Below are positions 30,800-41,455 of a stretch of 64,000 nt of DNA, piece after piece. The notes below the pieces were generated by a model that did no database searches, had not been told where the DNA came from, and worked only from the letters and a program-made list of their open reading frames with translations. Position 1 is the stretch's first letter. The number at the start of each line of letters is the position of its first letter. The stretch is from Ichthyophis bannanicus (lineage: Eukaryota; Chordata; Amphibia; Gymnophiona; Ichthyophiidae). The stretch spans positions 1,313,940,191 through 1,314,004,190 of the forward strand of contig CM066032.1 in the NCBI GenBank assembly GCA_033557465.1. Direction: 5' to 3'. Position numbers and translations under genes: made by a program.

Positions 30800-31800
30800 C
30801 TAGGCAGTAATGTGCAGCAAAGGTATGAATGAAGGATCAGGTAGCTGCATGACAGATTTCATCAATGTAGACAGCCCTGAGATTGGTAACTGAGGCTGCC
30901 ATAGCTTGCACATTGTGAGCCGTGACACGACTCTCCAGGGAGAGTCCCACCTGAGCATAGGTGAAAGAAATGCAGTCTGCTATCCAGTTGGATAGGGAGC
31001 ACTTTGTCACTGGAAGTCCCACGTGACTGGAATCAAAGGAAATTAATAATTGAGAGGATTTCCTATGAGTTTTGGTTCTGTTCAAATAAAAAGTCAGCGC
31101 TCTCTTCAATCTAAAGTGTGTAGCACTGCTTCCGCCGGGAGGCATGCGATCTGGGGAAGACGACCGGCAGCATCACCAATTGATTGAGATGGAATGGAGA
31201 AACCACCTTCGAAAGAAAGTGTAGATGGGTACAGAGGACTACGTTTTCAAGGTGGAACCGTGTGTATAGAGGATCCGTCACTAAAGCTTGCAGCTCACTG
31301 ATGCGACGAGCTGAGGTTAGAGTGATGAGAAAGATTACCTTCCAGGTTAGAAATTTTAGAAAAGTTGTCGCTAAAGGCTCAAAAGGAAGCTTTAGCAGTG
31401 CCAGGACCTAAATGTGGTTCTGGCACACCAGTGGCAGCCTGATAGGTAGTCTGGAGAGCAGGAGACCCCGCATGAGCCGTTGCACCAAGGGGTGCAAAGA
31501 AATGGGCTGCTTGTCTATGGGCTTGTGATAAGCCACAATGGCACGAAGATGAACTCGGATGGAGTTAGTCTTGAGACCTGCCGAAGACAAGTGGAGAAGA
31601 TATTGTAAAAGAAATTCCACAGGGCAGGTAGAGGGGTCAATATGTTTCTGGTTACACCAGAATGTGAATCTTTGCTATTTGAAAGCATAAGACCGTCTGG
31701 TAGATGGTTTGCGTGAAGCAAGTAGGATATCCTTGACCTGTTGAGGAAGGTTGAAGTTTAGCAAAGATCAGTCTTTCAGCAGCCATGCCGTTAGGTGGAG
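30800..31800 (-). pseudogene. DIRS recombinase remnant, copy C
   Basis: Pieces: 31145-30837 (ALTFYLNRTKTHRKSSQL, the H-x-x-R equivalent HNVQAMAAS with Arg changed to Gln), 31620-31408 (GLKTNSIRVHLRAIVAYH) and a start region near 31790 reading MAAERLIFAKLQ. Frameshifts separate them. The ATG is present here. Confidence 0.8.
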
Positions 31801-33500
31801 GTGCATGTCCAGGCTGAGAGGTGGAGTCTGTGCTAGTTGAAGTAGCAGAGGAAACCATGGCTGGTGGGGCCAGTAAGGGGCTATCAGAATAATGGAGACC
31901 CTGTTGGCCTGCAGTTTGGACAGGGTCTTGGATATCAAGGGGATGGGAGGGAATGCATTGACACCTGTCCCCAGTGAAGCAGGAAGGCACTTGTCGCCTG
32001 GCTGCGCAGAGAGGGAAGTCGAGAGCAGAACAATGAAAGTTGTGCATTCTCCGGGGTAGAAAACAGATCTACCTGGGGGGTCTTCTACATGTGGAAGATC
32101 CAAGATGCCATTTTCTGATTGAGAGTCCACTCGTGTGGATGCAGGACATGGCTGAGTCTGTCCGCAAGGAGATTTTGTTCACCTGGGAGATACACCGCTC
32201 TGAAATGGATGCAGTGTGCGATGGAGAAGTACCAGAGATGAAGGGCTTCCTGGCAGAGAGGATAGAATCCTGTCCCTCCCTGCTTGTTCACACAGCACAC
32301 AGCCACTTGGTTGTCTGTGGGGACTAAGACCTGTTGGCTCAAGAGTTGGAGTTGAAAAACCCGAAGGGCATTCTTAAGAGCACATAGCTCAAGGAGGCTG
32401 ATTTGCAATTGAGACTCCTGTGACGTCCACTGTCCCTGCGTGGTGAGATTGTTCAGATGAGCCCCTCATCAGTTTTCAGTGTGCATTGCAGTGAAGGCAT
32501 CTGAAAAGGTGACCACTCGAGTAGGTTTTGTGGGGAGCACCAACACTGAAGAGAGTCAACGAGAGATGGGGGTTATGCAGATTTTGTCTGAGAGGCGTCT
32601 GGTTGCTTGGGACCATTGAGACAAAGAGTCCATTGGGCTTGCCGCATGTGCAGAGGGCACAGCATGGACTGTGGAGGCCATGTGCCCTAAAAAGGTGCAG
32701 CATCTCCCGAGCCATTACGGTACTGTGATGTATAATCCTTTGAGCTAGCTTGATGAGGCAGACAGAGCAATCCTGTGGAAGGAAAGCTCAGGCCAGCTGA
32801 AAAGCACCAATAAACTGGAGCCACTGGGAGGGCAACAGTTGCGACTTGGGAAAGTTTAGAACGAATTCCAGAGATCTTGGAGCACCATTGTGGTGCGATT
32901 AAGGAAGAGTTTTGCCTCTTATGAGGATTCTCCCCTGATGAGCTGGTCATCTAAGTAGGGGAAGACCCCCAAAGTACAAATGTAGGCTGCCACCACAGCC
33001 ATGCATTTTGTGAAAACTCGGGGCGCGGAGGCTAAGCCGAAGGGGAGTACCTGATATTGGCAGTGGTTTTGCTGGACCCAAAACCACAGATACTGCCTGT
33101 GGTGGAGGTGTATCAGTATATGTGTGTATGCCTCCTTGAGGTCTAAAGAACATAGAAGTTACAGCAGGAGTGTACCGAGGAAAATTGTTTTGAATTTTTC
33201 TCCAACGAGGAATTTGCTTAAGTCCCTTAGATCTAGAATGGACCTGAACCCTCCTGTCTTCTTGGGGATAAGAAAGTAAGGAGACTAGAAGCCCCTGCCC
33301 TCTTGGAGGAGTGGAACCTTTTTTATGGCCCATTGAGCTAACAGAGTAGACACTTCGTTTGATAGGAGACTGGCCTGCAGAGGGTTTGCGGGATAATCCC
33401 TTGAGGAAGTGGTCGGGGATAAGCTTTGGAAATGAAGTAGATAGTCTCTGTGGAAAATGCTGAATGTCCACTGCTCTGATGTGATGAGGTGCCACCTGTG
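31780..33500 (-). pseudogene. DIRS RT/RNase H remnant, copy C
   Basis: RT segments at 33495-32947 are in shifted frames. RNase H is at 32408-32085 (LLELCALKNALRVF, PTDNQVAVCCVNKQGG, LLADRLSHVL) and the C-terminal DIRS region at 32130-31768 (AFPPIPLISKTLSKL, ending HLTAWLLKD). Several indels. Confidence 0.8.
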
Positions 33501-33579
33501 GGCATAGGAAAAGAGCCTGCTTGCTATGTGTAAGGTTGGAGGACCCTGCAGAGGCAGAGTAGCTATGCTCTCTAGGACG

Positions 33580-34415
33580 AAGTCAAAAACTAGGTGCTGG
33601 CTGTGGCTGTGCAGTTGGTTGTGGCTTAGACGCCTTCCCCTTTTTGGGTTGACAAGGGCTCTGTTGGCACTGCTGCGGTTGCTGAGGCTGATAAGCAGCT
33701 GCAGTTGAAGCAGCAGGGTAACATTTTTTTCTTAGGCTAGAAAGACCTCTCTGGATTGGAGTTTCTCCTAGAGGGATCTGCAGTCTTTCTGAAGACATGT
33801 TTGAGGGTGAGATCAGTCGTCTCAATCTCTCTGGCCTTCTCTCTCCAATCCTTGCCAAAGAGGTTTTCTCCAGAGCAAGGGATATTGGCCAATTTGTCTT
33901 GAATACACCGACGCCCAAAAGCATTGAGAGATCTGGAGTCCCTGCCCGGAGGCATGGAAGAATTATTTTTAGAACTCTTGATGCAGCGGTGGTGTGGTAG
34001 TTGAGGCTTGGAGCCCTCTGATAACTCCTCTGAATTGGAGGAGGTAGAATCAGAGTCTGAGAAAAAAAAATCAAAGTCGAGGGTTGATGCTGGTACTGAG
34101 GATCAATTGGAACCGCACCGGAAGCCTGTTTGGTACCGACGATGTCCACCGGTTCCAAGGGGGGCATTGGTGGAAGTAGATTGAACGTTATCAGTTCCAA
34201 TGGAGATATCTGAGGGAGAGGAACTCCCGATACCGGTTCAAGATCAGGCAACGGTCCTGGACTGGTACCTTGCAGGTCAGGTGCTGTTGCTGGCACCGTC
34301 TGAACTGTCGATATCACTGGTACCGATGCTGCCAGTAGTGCTACCAAGCTTCTCTCCATAGCCAGGATACAGCTGGTCGAGGGAGGAGGCTGATGCCTGG
34401 GTGGAATCTCATACA
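33580..34415 (-). pseudogene. DIRS gag remnant, copy C, C-terminal part
   Basis: The frame at 34446-33583 carries gag low-complexity sequence and the end region (CSGENLFGKDW in the overlapping frame at 33955-33737; tail QPQPAPSF). The core with the RMDTxYR-like block is deleted. The gag reading is interrupted at 34415 by the hAT element and resumes at 37044. Confidence 0.75.
34408..34415. repeat. hAT target-site duplication, left (CTCATACA)
   Basis: Matches 37036-37043 (CTCGTACA) at 7 of 8 bases. The two copies join gag of copy C when the transposon is ignored. Confidence 0.8.
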
Positions 34416-35395
34416 CAGGGGCGGCCCAAGGGGGGTGCGGGGCCATGTGCGGAGACTCGGTGCGGGCCTCATTTGCATAAGTGGCCTTATTTGCATAAAT
34501 ATTTGCATAATGTTACCATACACTAACTTTTAGTAAACATGTCTCTTAATGAGTGTATGGATAAAGAAAGACTAAAAGATTTCTACATTACTATAATCCA
34601 GTGCCAACCGCCAGGCACATTAGGAACTACTACAAACGCTGCCCATTTAGAACCCATAGCAAACCCGCCGTATCCTGACAGCATTACCAGGACTCACAAA
34701 GCACCATACCCTACCTATCAAAAGGCAACACTGCAAATATTAAACCAATACATTTCAGAGAATACTGGGGAAAGAGAACAAGTGGCAATGTCAAATAGGA
34801 ATTACATAAATAGAATACCTCAGCTCAGTTACACATGCAGAACATAGACCATCACCAAACAAGGAATCACAATTTAGAAATAGGAAGGCAATAATTAAAC
34901 TGGGAACCCCAAAAGCCAAACTTGGAATGTACAACAACACTGTAGAAATAAAACTATAAATTAATTTCCTCTTGTACCAAACAAAGTGCAGACGTTAATG
35001 ATGCACATTTCCCAGAGCTTTCATATTCCAGTTAATAAATTCAAAATAAAGAGATATCTTTCTACCTTTTGTGCATTTTTTTCAGTTGCAATTGCTCCAG
35101 CCACTTTCTTCTGGTTTCTTCATGTTTTCTGCTAACTGTCCATCGTCTGCTGTCCATTTGTTCTTTCTTTTCTCTTCTAGTTTTTTTTTTCCATTCTCTC
35201 TCTCTCTCTACATCTGCTTTGACATACTAATCTTTCTCCATTTGCTCTTTCCTCATTCCTATTTCATCCACACAAATTTTACCCCTCCATCCTCAATCCC
35301 CACTTACTCTCCCAATACCCGGCCAATTGTAGATTTTTCATCCCTCCCACACAAAATATTTTTCCCCTCTCCATTTTACTCTCCCAGCCCCATCC

Positions 35396-36535
35396 CATTC
35401 TAATCCTCCCCCAACATCAGCTCCCTTCTAGTTCCAGTCTCACCCAGCATCCATTCCCTTCTAGTCCCTGCATCAGCCCATTTCCAGTCCTGGCCCCCCA
35501 TCAACCCATTTCCAGTCCTAGCTCCCCCATCCATTTTCAGTCTGAGTCCCTTCATCAGCTCATTTCCAATCCTAGCCCCCATCAGCCCATTTCTAGTCAT
35601 TTCCTAGCCCCACCATCAGCCCATGTCAAATCCTAGCTCCCCTCCACTCAGCCCAATTCCAGCCCAAGCCCCCCATGAGCCTACTTCCAGTTCTAGCCCC
35701 TCCATGAGTCCATTTCAATTCAAGCCCCCACCACAGCCCATTTCCAATCTTAGCTCCCCCCAACAGCCCATTTCCAGTCCTATCCTAGCTGCTCCATCAG
35801 CCCATTTTCAGTCCTAGCTCCCTTCCCTCACAGCCCATTTCCATTTCAAGCTCCCTCCCCCCATCAGCTATTTGCAGTTCAAGCCTCCCCTTCCACTCAG
35901 CCCATTTCCAGTCATAGCAACCCCCCAACCCATTACCAGTCCTAGCCCCCCATCAACCCACTTCCAGTCCTAACCCCCCCATCACTCCATTTTCAGTTTA
36001 AGCCCCCCCTATAACCCATTACCAGTCCTAACCCCCCATCAGCCCATTTCCAGTCAGCCCCCCATAGCTCAATGCCAGTCCTAAACCCCCCCATCAGCCC
36101 ACAGCCCATTACCAGTCCTAACCACATCAGCCCTCCTCAAGTCCTAACCCCTCCCCATCAGCCCATTTCCTGTCCTAGCCCCCCATAGCCCATTAGCAGT
36201 CCTACCCCCCCCCATAGCCCATTAGCAGTCCTAACCCCCATCACATCATTTCCAGACAGCCCCCATCAGCCCACAGCCCATTACCAGTCCTAACACCCCC
36301 CCTATAGCCCATTACCAGTCCTAACCCCCCCCAACAGCCCACAGCCCATTACCAGTCCTAACCCCTCCCCATCAGCCCATTTCCTGTCCTAACCCCCCCC
36401 CATAGCCCATTAGCAGTCCTAACCCCCCCCATAGCCCATTACCCTGCCTAACCCCCCCTTGCCCCATTTCCAGACAGCCCCCATCAGCCCCCAGCCCATT
36501 GCCAGTCTTAACCCCCCCCCCCCATCGGCTTATGG
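35396..36535. repeat. CT-rich minisatellite inside the hAT element
   Basis: Dozens of imperfect copies of a unit near 26-30 bases built on CAGCCCATTTCCAGTCCTAA and a C-run plus CATCAG. Later units (36080-36480) form higher-order groups with CAGCCCATTACCAGTCCTAA. Non-coding; antisense open frames here are repeat artefacts. Confidence 0.85.
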
Positions 36536-36563
36536 CAAAATTAAAACAAACAAAAAAAAAAAA

Positions 36564-36922
36564 CTGGCTCTGGCTGCTGCCGCTGCCGCCGCAGCAGCAG
36601 CAGAATGAAGTGTCCCGCGGGGCCTCCTCTGCTCGCTGAGCCCCTCTGCAAGGGCTTTCAGATTCGCGAAGGGAGAGTGTCTCCCTCGCGTCTCTGTTAA
36701 GGCCGCAGGGGCTAATGGGAAATTTCCCATCTGCCCCTTTAGACGCGAGGGGCTGATGGGAAATTTCCCATTAGCCCCTACGGGCTTAACAGAGACGCGA
36801 GGGAGACACTCTCCCTTCGCGAATCTGAAAGCCCTTGCAGAGGGGCTCAGCGAGCAGAGGAGGCCCCGCGGGACACTTCATTCTGCCGCTGCCACGGCGG
36901 CAGCGGCAGCAGCCAGAGCCAG
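36564..36922. repeat. Long palindrome (about 165-base arms) inside the hAT element
   Basis: 36564-36730 and 36755-36922 are near-perfect reverse complements. Both include CCCTTCGCGAATCTGAAAGC, and each inner edge has GGGAAATTTCCC. An A-run on the left and a T-run on the right extend the pairing. Only about 25 bases separate the arms. It could fold into one very stable hairpin. It explains why the same 60-residue frame appears on both strands. Confidence 0.9.
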
Positions 36923-37035
36923 CTTTTTTTTTTTAATGTAATTTTAAAAAAAGCAGAATGTTCTTTGCGCGGGGCCCCCTGAAACACGTGGCCCTGTGCA
37001 AAAAACATTCTTGCTCAATGGACGGGCCGGCCCTG

Positions 37036-37043
37036 CTCGTACA
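37036..37043. repeat. hAT target-site duplication, right (CTCGTACA)
   Basis: Partner of 34408-34415. Confidence 0.8.
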
Positions 37044-37499
37044 GGGCTCTGAGCCACCATCCCAGAGCATGGAACCAGAGGCTCTCTGGAGGTTGAGGCT
37101 GGTCCTCCCACCAGGGCTGATTGGCAGGCTCGTCCGCATCAGATGCACCTTTCAGTAAATCTTGATGACAATGAAGGGACTTACCTCAAGAATCAGCATT
37201 GGTGTTCGATACAAAGACTTAAAATTATGTTTGGACTTTGAGGAGACCTGAAAAGTATGAGAAGAGGCCAATGTCCTCGACGATGTGAAAGCTACTGAAA
37301 TAGAGTCCAAGGCAAACAGAGAACCATATTGTATGGCTCTATTCTTTAGGCCTCGTTTTGTCATTTGTTGGCACAAAGTACAATCATTCGGTATATGTTC
37401 TGGGTCCAAACATTTCAAACACCAGTCACGTTGATCCGTGACTCATATTGTACCAGAACATTTGGTACATTTTTTGATGCCACTAATGTGTTTTTCCAT
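37044..37499 (-). pseudogene. DIRS gag N-terminal part, copy C
   Basis: ATG at 37499-37497 opens MEKHISGIKKCTKCSGTI, followed by an in-frame stop, then WCLKCLDPEHIPNDC and QQMTKRGLKNRA. The zinc module is therefore recognisable but broken. It continues past the hAT element at 34407. Confidence 0.8.
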
Positions 37500-37679
37500 T
37501 GTGACAGTAAAAAATAGGCCATGGCCTATTTGGCGATCAAAAACACCAAAAATGAAAAAAATGCGAAAAACTGAAAAGAAAGAAATATCGTGGCAGTTTC
37601 AGGAAAAGAACCGACTTTGACGAAAAAGCAGAGCACAGATTTTAACCAAAAAATAACGTTTTCAGCAGCGACAGGACGA

Positions 37680-37866
37680 AAACAACCTGCTGGCTCCATG
37701 GAAACGAAGAACTGAGGAGAGGACTTAGGAATGCAGACACATAGGTGCAGTGGGCTGCTCCCAAAAGCTTTCCAATTGGACGCCGGGGAGCGTTCCTGTG
37801 TGGGGTCTGTCGGTACAGACAATACCCATATGTGAAGACTGCATTTCTGCTTGTTCCTGGAGATAG
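37680..37866 (-). repeat. Copy C 5' terminal inverted repeat
   Basis: Inverted match to 24438-24643, with CAATACCCATATGTGAAG and the end CTTGTTCCTGGAGATAG. The partly decayed palindrome GTCGGTACAGAC is at about 37809-37820. Confidence 0.85.
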
Positions 37867-38631
37867 TCTTCAACCCCTTTGCTCTTGTGGCATGAGCTTG
37901 ATCACAAGATCTGACGAGAGGAAGGAGATTTCTCTCTGAAGTAGTTCCTGAAGCTGAGGATCCGTGGCATGATTCTTCGGTGACAATTTGAAGGCATGAC
38001 AAATTGATGCAATTTGTAATCATGTTGGATAATTTGTAAAACCTATGTATGTGTCTGATGTTACAACGGACTACCTTTGGGCAAAAAGAGTGAGCTTCCC
38101 CAGTAGAATCAGTCAAAACCCCGCCTCTGGGTTTTGGATGAAGAGCAGGCTGAGCCTTCTGAGTCTTCTCTCTCTTCACTTGTGCTCCAGTAGCCTGTTT
38201 TAATGGGGAACCAGGAATGTACCTGTTCCTGTGATAGTAATATGTCTTTCTGGCTACCTCTTGTGGTAGGAGGCTGGCTCAGATGTGTACCTTGAGAGAT
38301 TACAAAGTGTGACATGCTGTTTTTCAATGAAGTCAGCCTTCTCCAACTTTTCTGAAGAGATTCTCTCCACAGTATGGTACGTCAGCAAGCTTTTCCTGCA
38401 CCAACTGTTCCAGGTCTAAAGCACCGAGCCAGGTGAGTCTTTGGGTGCCAACACCCATTGCAGAAGTTCTTGATACCATGTTGAAGATATCGTAGGTTGC
38501 TCAGACCATGAACCTCAAAACAGTCTTTACCATGTCTGAAGGGAATGATACTGTTCCAATCTCTCTAGAGGGAGATACTTGGACGGATCAGCTAGGCTCA
38601 TGATGTCCTTCCAAAACATGCCCATTTAACG
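37867..38631 (-). pseudogene. DIRS RT N-terminus and gag C-terminus, copy G
   Basis: Minus-strand pieces include LQELLQREISFLSSD (RT N-terminal helix of copy G), a gag end reading RRGFD at about 38110, and gag core fragments near 38350-38620, including nucleotide matches to the segment encoding the ENLFG region. All frames are broken. Confidence 0.65.
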
Positions 38632-38990
38632 TAGTTACTCACCTATAACAGGCGTTCTCCAGGAACAGAAGAAATCGGTCCTCACAAATGGGTTACGTTG
38701 ACAGATAGAGCCCGTACAGAGCATTTCCCCAGCTTTCAAAGAAAGCCTTTGAGAATGCTACCATACATGCATGGTCCCCTTCCCGCCCAAGGGTGCCATT
38801 TTGCTTAGTCAGATGATACAGCTTAGGCAAAAGAAAAAAAGGTAAAAGGAAGCAACACCAAGGGGAGGAAGGAAGGGTTGTGAGGATTGATTCTTGCTGT
38901 CCCTGGAGAACACCTGTTACAGGTGAGTAACTACGTTTTCTCCAGGAACAAGCTGGAAGTCAGTCCATACATATGGGACTCCCTAGTTCC
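38632..38990 (-). repeat. Copy H 3' terminal repeat and internal complementary region
   Basis: The order matches other copies: terminal CACCTATAACAGGCGTTCTC, then the AAAGCTTT-like CCAGCTTTCAAAGAAAGCC, CCAAGGGGAGGAAGGAAGG, and CACCTGTTACAGGTGAGTAA with CAGGAACAAGCTGGAAG. By sequence it is closer to B and D than to A. Confidence 0.8.
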
Positions 38991-38999
38991 AGGCTGCTG

Positions 39000-39715
39000 G
39001 GGCCCAAAACACAACAGCAGCAACAGCAATCCAGGGAAGGAAGTGAGTTGCAGAAGGTGAGTCCCTACCAAGAGACTCTGCAGACCCCAATGTCCAGCAT
39101 CACCAGAACTCCGGTAGCCTGAACACAAAAGGGTTGGAGGACACCAGTTGCCTATACAACAAGAATGCTTTTGATCACTGCCTGGCCAAAGGCACTGTCC
39201 CCCTGAAGAACTCACTCTCAAGGCAGTAATGAGCTTTGAACGTATGAATTGAAGACCACGTGGCGGCCTTACAGATTTCTTGCACCAGCATTGCACGTAG
39301 GTTGGCCACCGATGTGGCCATAGCCCTCATGCAATGAGCAGTGATCCAGCGCTCCATAGAGAGAGAGAGGCCAGCTTGCTCATAAGCGAGGGCAATGTAG
39401 TCTGCCATCCAGGTGGGAAGGGTTTGCTTGGTCACAGGTAGCACCAGTCTGCTGTGGTCATAGGAGATAAAAAGCTGAGGAGCATTTTGATGGGCCTGGG
39501 TCCTCTGTAGATAAAAAGACAGTGCCTTCTTGCAATCCAGGGTATGCAAAACTACCTCCTCCCTGCCAGCGTGCGGCCGTGGGAAGGTGGTGGGGAGAAC
39601 AACCTCCTGATTGAGGTGAAAAGCGGACGACACCACCTTTGGGAGGAATTTGGGGTGCGAACGAAGCACCACCCTGTTTGTATAGAACCTGGTATAGGGC
39701 GAGTCCGCTACTAGG
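39000..39715 (-). pseudogene. DIRS recombinase remnant, copy H
   Basis: The open piece 39672-39175 has FLPKVVSSAFHLNQEVVLPT, LHTLDCKKALSFYLQRTQAH, the H-x-x-R in HCMRAMATS and HYCLESE with the catalytic Tyr. The N-terminal SAM-like region and the first catalytic Arg block are absent because the frame stops at the LINE junction near 39715. Confidence 0.8.
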
Positions 39716-39719
39716 GAGA

Positions 39720-40231
39720 GGAATGGCTAGCAGAAAAAAAGGAGGTGATAGTGCCTCTGTATAAGCTCTGTACCCCCCAAGCTCTGTACCCCCCAAGCTC
39801 TGTACCCCCAAGCCCTATCCCACACCATCCACACACCAACTCAGAACTCCCTAAACCACAAATAGACAACCCCACACAGCCCCCCCCCCCCACACACAAA
39901 AAATCTTGAAAAAATGGAAATAAATTCCACCACATACACATGATGCACGATTATTCTGAAAACCCCTGTATAGAATCATTTGTAAATAACCTATGTAAAT
40001 AGTTTGGACAGATTTTTACATCTGTCATTATTTGTAAAAAGTTAGAAAGTTTCTCTGTTTCAATGTAATGTATATCTATTCCATGTAAAAAGTTAAAAAG
40101 TTCTCTGTTCAATGTAAAGTATACAGTAGTATACATAATTTGTTAAATTGTTCCATGTAAACCGCCCTTGATCACTGGAAGGGGCGGTATAGAAGAAATA
40201 AGTAAATAAATAAAATAAATAAAAAAATAAG
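39720..40231 (+). mobile_element. L2-like LINE 3' end (plus) within copy H
   Basis: Contains a short triplicate of AAGCTCTGTACCCCCC near 39765-39815 and ends in GTAAACCGCCCTTGATCACT, then GGGGCGGTATAGAAG and an ATAA-rich tail (40195-40231). This is the same 3' structure as the LINE tails at 18.9 and 55.4 kb. Confidence 0.65.
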
Positions 40232-40272
40232 TCTTTGGTGCAACCTCATTTGGAGTATTGTGTGCAATTCTG
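40232..40272 (+). mobile_element. CR1 RT micro-fragment (about 41 bases)
   Basis: Translates on the plus strand as [13 protein letters not shown], the CR1 block seen in better form on the minus strand at about 58,940-58,990. It lies between an L2-like tail and DIRS RT. Confidence 0.6.
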
Positions 40273-40973
40273 GAGGCTGGGTTGGGCGAAGCTGGCTTTT
40301 GGCCTGGTTGACCACCCAACCAAGGCTTTGCAGGAATTCCACCACCCGGCTCGTCATGGAGATGGCCTCTGTTAGTGACTTCGCTCGAATGAGCCAATCG
40401 TCCAAATAGGGATGTAACAGAATACCTTCTTTTCATAATGCTGCTGCCGCCGCCGCCACCACCACCACCATGACCTTGTTGAAGGTGCACAGTGCTGCAG
40501 CCAGACCAAATGGTAGAGCTTAGAACTAAAAGTGGCCCATGGATACCACAAATCACAGGAACTACTGGTGGTCCACCTGAATGAGAATGTGAAGTTATGC
40601 CTCAGTGAGATCCAGGGCAGACAAAAATTCACCCTACGTCACCGCCAGTATGACTGACTGCAGGGTTTCTATCTGAAAATGGGGCATATGTAAGGTGCGG
40701 TTAACGTTTGAGGTCCAGGATGGGCCGGAAGGCACCTTCCTTCTTGGGCACCATGAAATAGATGGAGTAGCATCCAGTACCACGCTGGCTTGGAGATACT
40801 AGCACCATGGCTTCCAGCTGCAGCAGGAATTGCAGTGTACCTTGAACCGCTTCTCCTTTCCCTTGAGCCTTGCAAGGAGAGAGCACAAAGGCCTCAGAAA
40901 GAGGTCACGCGTACCCCTCCCAAAGTATCTCCAAGATCCACTGGATGATCGTAATGCTAGCCCAGGTGGAGTA
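40273..40973 (-). pseudogene. DIRS RT remnant, copy H
   Basis: Minus-strand pieces carry DDWLIRAKSLTEAISMTSR (the YLDD region), GWVVNQAKSQLRPTQ and, further upstream, GTGCYSIYFMVPKKEGAFRP (fingers). Frames are disrupted and a GCC-type triplet repeat (40441-40475) has expanded inside. Confidence 0.75.
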
Positions 40974-41160
40974 AGAGTAGTTACTCACCTGTAACAGGTG
41001 TTCTCCAGGAGCAGCAGGAATCAGTCCTCACATATGGGTGTCATCGGCGCCGATGAAGCCCCAGCGGAGCATTTCCCCAGCTTTCCATGAAAGCCTTTGG
41101 GAATGCTGGCACGCATACGCGGTTCCCTTCCCGCCTAAAGGTGCTATCTTACCTCAGTCA
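40974..41160 (-). repeat. Copy D 3' terminal inverted repeat
   Basis: AGAGTAGTTACTCACCTGTA at the edge, then a 16-base perfect palindrome TCATCGGCGCCGATGA at 41041-41056. On the minus strand the edge reads CAG|GTGAGTAAC. The partner is 46580-46739 with the same palindrome at 46680-46695. Confidence 0.9.
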
Positions 41161-41219
41161 AATGACATAGCTAAGAACAGCACACAAAAATGTAAAAACA
41201 AACTAAGTCCAAGGGGAGG

Positions 41220-41320
41220 AGGGAGGGTTGTGAGGACTGATTCCTGCTGCTCCTGGAGAACACCTGTTACAGGTGAGTAACTACTCTTTCTCCAGGAACA
41301 AGCAGGAAGTCAGTCCTCAC
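41220..41320 (-). repeat. Copy D internal complementary region
   Basis: AACACCTGTTACAGGTGAGT and AACTACTC are complementary to the 3' end. TTTCTCCAGGAACAAGCAGG is complementary to the 5' end. Confidence 0.9.
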
Positions 41321-41455
41321 ATATGGGTGACTCCCTAGCTCTGGGCTACCGAGGAACCCAGGTTGAACAAGAGAACTCCCTCTAGTCCCAGCAGCAAAGA
41401 AAGGCTTTCCAAGGACACAACCTCCACCGGTAGCCCAACAGAGGGCAGGAGTTGC

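Larger units (their letters stand above)
34416..37035. mobile_element. Non-autonomous hAT-type DNA transposon
   Basis: Ends are CAGGGGCGGCCCA at 34416 and, inverted, CAGGGCCGGCCCG ending at 37035. They are flanked by an 8-base duplication CTCATACA (34408-34415) and CTCGTACA (37036-37043), one mismatch. The CAGGGG-type terminus and 8-base duplication are typical of hAT superfamily elements. No transposase is encoded; a 102-codon open frame at 34539 has no recognisable match. The interior holds a large CT-rich minisatellite and a long palindrome. It is inserted in gag of copy C. Confidence 0.85.
24438..37866 (-). mobile_element. DIRS copy C, split by copy B and a hAT element
   Basis: The 3' terminal repeat is 24438-24643 and the rest runs from 30421 to 37866. 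Without the two insertions (24644-30420 and 34416-37035) it is about 5.0 kb. Order on the minus strand is normal: 5' repeat (37680-37866), gag (37499-37044 and 34415-33580), RT (33500-31800), recombinase (31800-30800), complementary region (about 30440-30560). The copy is decayed throughout. It lies inside copy G. Confidence 0.85.
18050..38631 (-). mobile_element. DIRS copy G, old shell split by later insertions
   Basis: Three collinear pieces of one decayed DIRS copy can be joined by order: 18050-18877 (3' terminal repeat, complementary region, recombinase C-terminus), 22427-24437 (recombinase N-terminus, RNase H, RT palm) and 37867-38631 (RT N-terminus, gag C-terminus). The interruptions are LINE debris plus an L1, and DIRS copy C with its own nested elements. 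The piece at 37867 resumes RT just where 24437 stops: LQELLQREISFLSSD precedes the block containing LRDLNPYLV. Copy H starts inside its gag at about 38632. The 5' end of G was not found. About 230 bases of recombinase are missing around the L1 insertion. Confidence 0.75.
38632..40973 (-). mobile_element. DIRS copy H, partial, cut by LINE debris and by copy D
   Basis: 3' terminal repeat and complementary region at 38632-38990 (CGTAGTTACTCACCTATAAC at the edge), recombinase at 39000-39715 and RT at 40273-40973. RNase H and parts of both genes are missing where LINE sequence lies (39720-40272). Copy D is inserted in its RT. The gag and 5' end of H are not found on the far side of D. Confidence 0.75.

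Noticed and set aside
34539..34847. 102-codon plus-strand frame in the hAT element
   Set aside because: Has an ATG and moderate length but no hAT transposase motif, and the region is AT-rich non-coding in character.
35400..36500. Repeat array considered as a possible CRISPR-like or coding repeat
   Set aside because: Units are imperfect and contiguous without unique spacers, in a eukaryotic transposon; it is a minisatellite.
36530..36941. Two 60-residue frames on opposite strands, MGNFPLAP and similar
   Set aside because: They are the same sequence read from the two arms of a palindrome, with Ala runs from GCN repeats; no evidence of coding.
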